20,715 bases of DNA, taken from positions 1-20,715 of IMG/VR virus record IMGVR_UViG_3300032087_004141, one strand, 5' to 3'. The DNA comes from a virus. The notes beneath the pieces were generated by a model. The model saw nothing but the letters and a program-made list of their open reading frames with translations, was not told where the DNA came from and searched no databases. This document shows, piece by piece, positions 20,661-20,715 of the stretch. A program made the translations under genes and the position numbers. Numbering within the stretch: the stretch's first letter is position 1; each line of letters starts with the position of its first letter.

Positions 20661-20715
20661 GTTCTCTTCTCCATGTTGTCCAAGTGATCGCTTGTAGTTC
20701 GTGCGGTTCAATGCC
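20647..20715 (-). CDS. 3' end of an upstream phage gene (partial)
   Basis: A frame open from the window edge ends at 20647 with a 22-residue tail that includes EPHELQAITWTTWRREHGI. The P-x-E-L-Q-A-x-T-W-x-x-W-R-R pattern is a tail I associate with the phage family DUF7178, of unknown function; this is by eye only. Its stop lies 14 bases inside the next gene, the same tight packing as the rest of the train. Confidence 0.45.
   Translation of the reverse strand, partial: GIEPHELQAITWTTWRREHGIR

Overview
The window joins two unrelated pieces of DNA at about position 3057. Positions 1-3057 are very AT-rich bacterial chromosome, with codon use and gene content suggestive of a streamlined marine alphaproteobacterium such as SAR11 (inference). 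They hold the 3' end of an upstream gene (possibly an aminotransferase), a small lipoprotein-like gene, homoserine dehydrogenase (hom), an AEC-family permease and an EamA/DMT-family permease that is cut off after about 187 residues. Positions 3058-20715 have clearly higher GC and are phage DNA, most like the HMO-2011 type of marine podovirus. The best marker is a family A DNA polymerase with a DnaJ-like CxxCxGxG zinc insert, a feature I recall as reported for that phage type. Because a host gene and a phage virion gene are both truncated at the same point, the join is most likely an assembly or library chimera rather than a real prophage edge.

Phage layout: one plus-strand gene (3058-4170), the C-terminal part of a large virion protein, runs toward a hairpin terminator (4175-4197). 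From the other side, an unbroken minus-strand gene train fills 20715 down to 4192. In transcription order it holds small early-type genes (zinc ribbon, two HTH proteins, a cytosine-methyltransferase-like enzyme, a DUF1281 protein, tiny membrane peptides), a tyrosine integrase, an AT-rich orphan, and replication genes (primase, DnaB-like helicase, DNA polymerase). Next come a putative ssDNA-binding protein, a Cas4/RecB-like exonuclease and T7-type endonuclease I, then a nucleotide module (DUF3310, MazG, B12-dependent ribonucleotide reductase, DUF1289, glutaredoxin), small membrane or secreted proteins, a T4-type endonuclease VII, and a last small protein resembling Acb2/Tad1 anti-defence proteins.

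Almost every gene boundary in the train is an ATGA, TAATG or short overlap, so translation is probably coupled throughout. The main gap, 41 bases at 10681-10721, carries a near-consensus sigma70 promoter upstream of the putative ssDNA-binding protein. Seven complete genes are short or offset enough to be overlooked (4990-5130, 7774-7941, 16791-17030, 17027-17110, 19691-19846, 19836-19988) or are partial at the window edges (1-63, 20647-20715); most are fixed by start/stop overlaps with their neighbours. No stretch over 300 bases lacks a gene. I saw no tRNA, rRNA, CRISPR array or insertion sequence.

How it works together: the phage carries a replication and recombination set, turns host nucleotides into dNTPs with a cobalamin-dependent reductase next to a likely glutaredoxin reductant, resolves DNA junctions with up to two different resolvases, and keeps an integrase although no attachment site or clear repressor is visible here.
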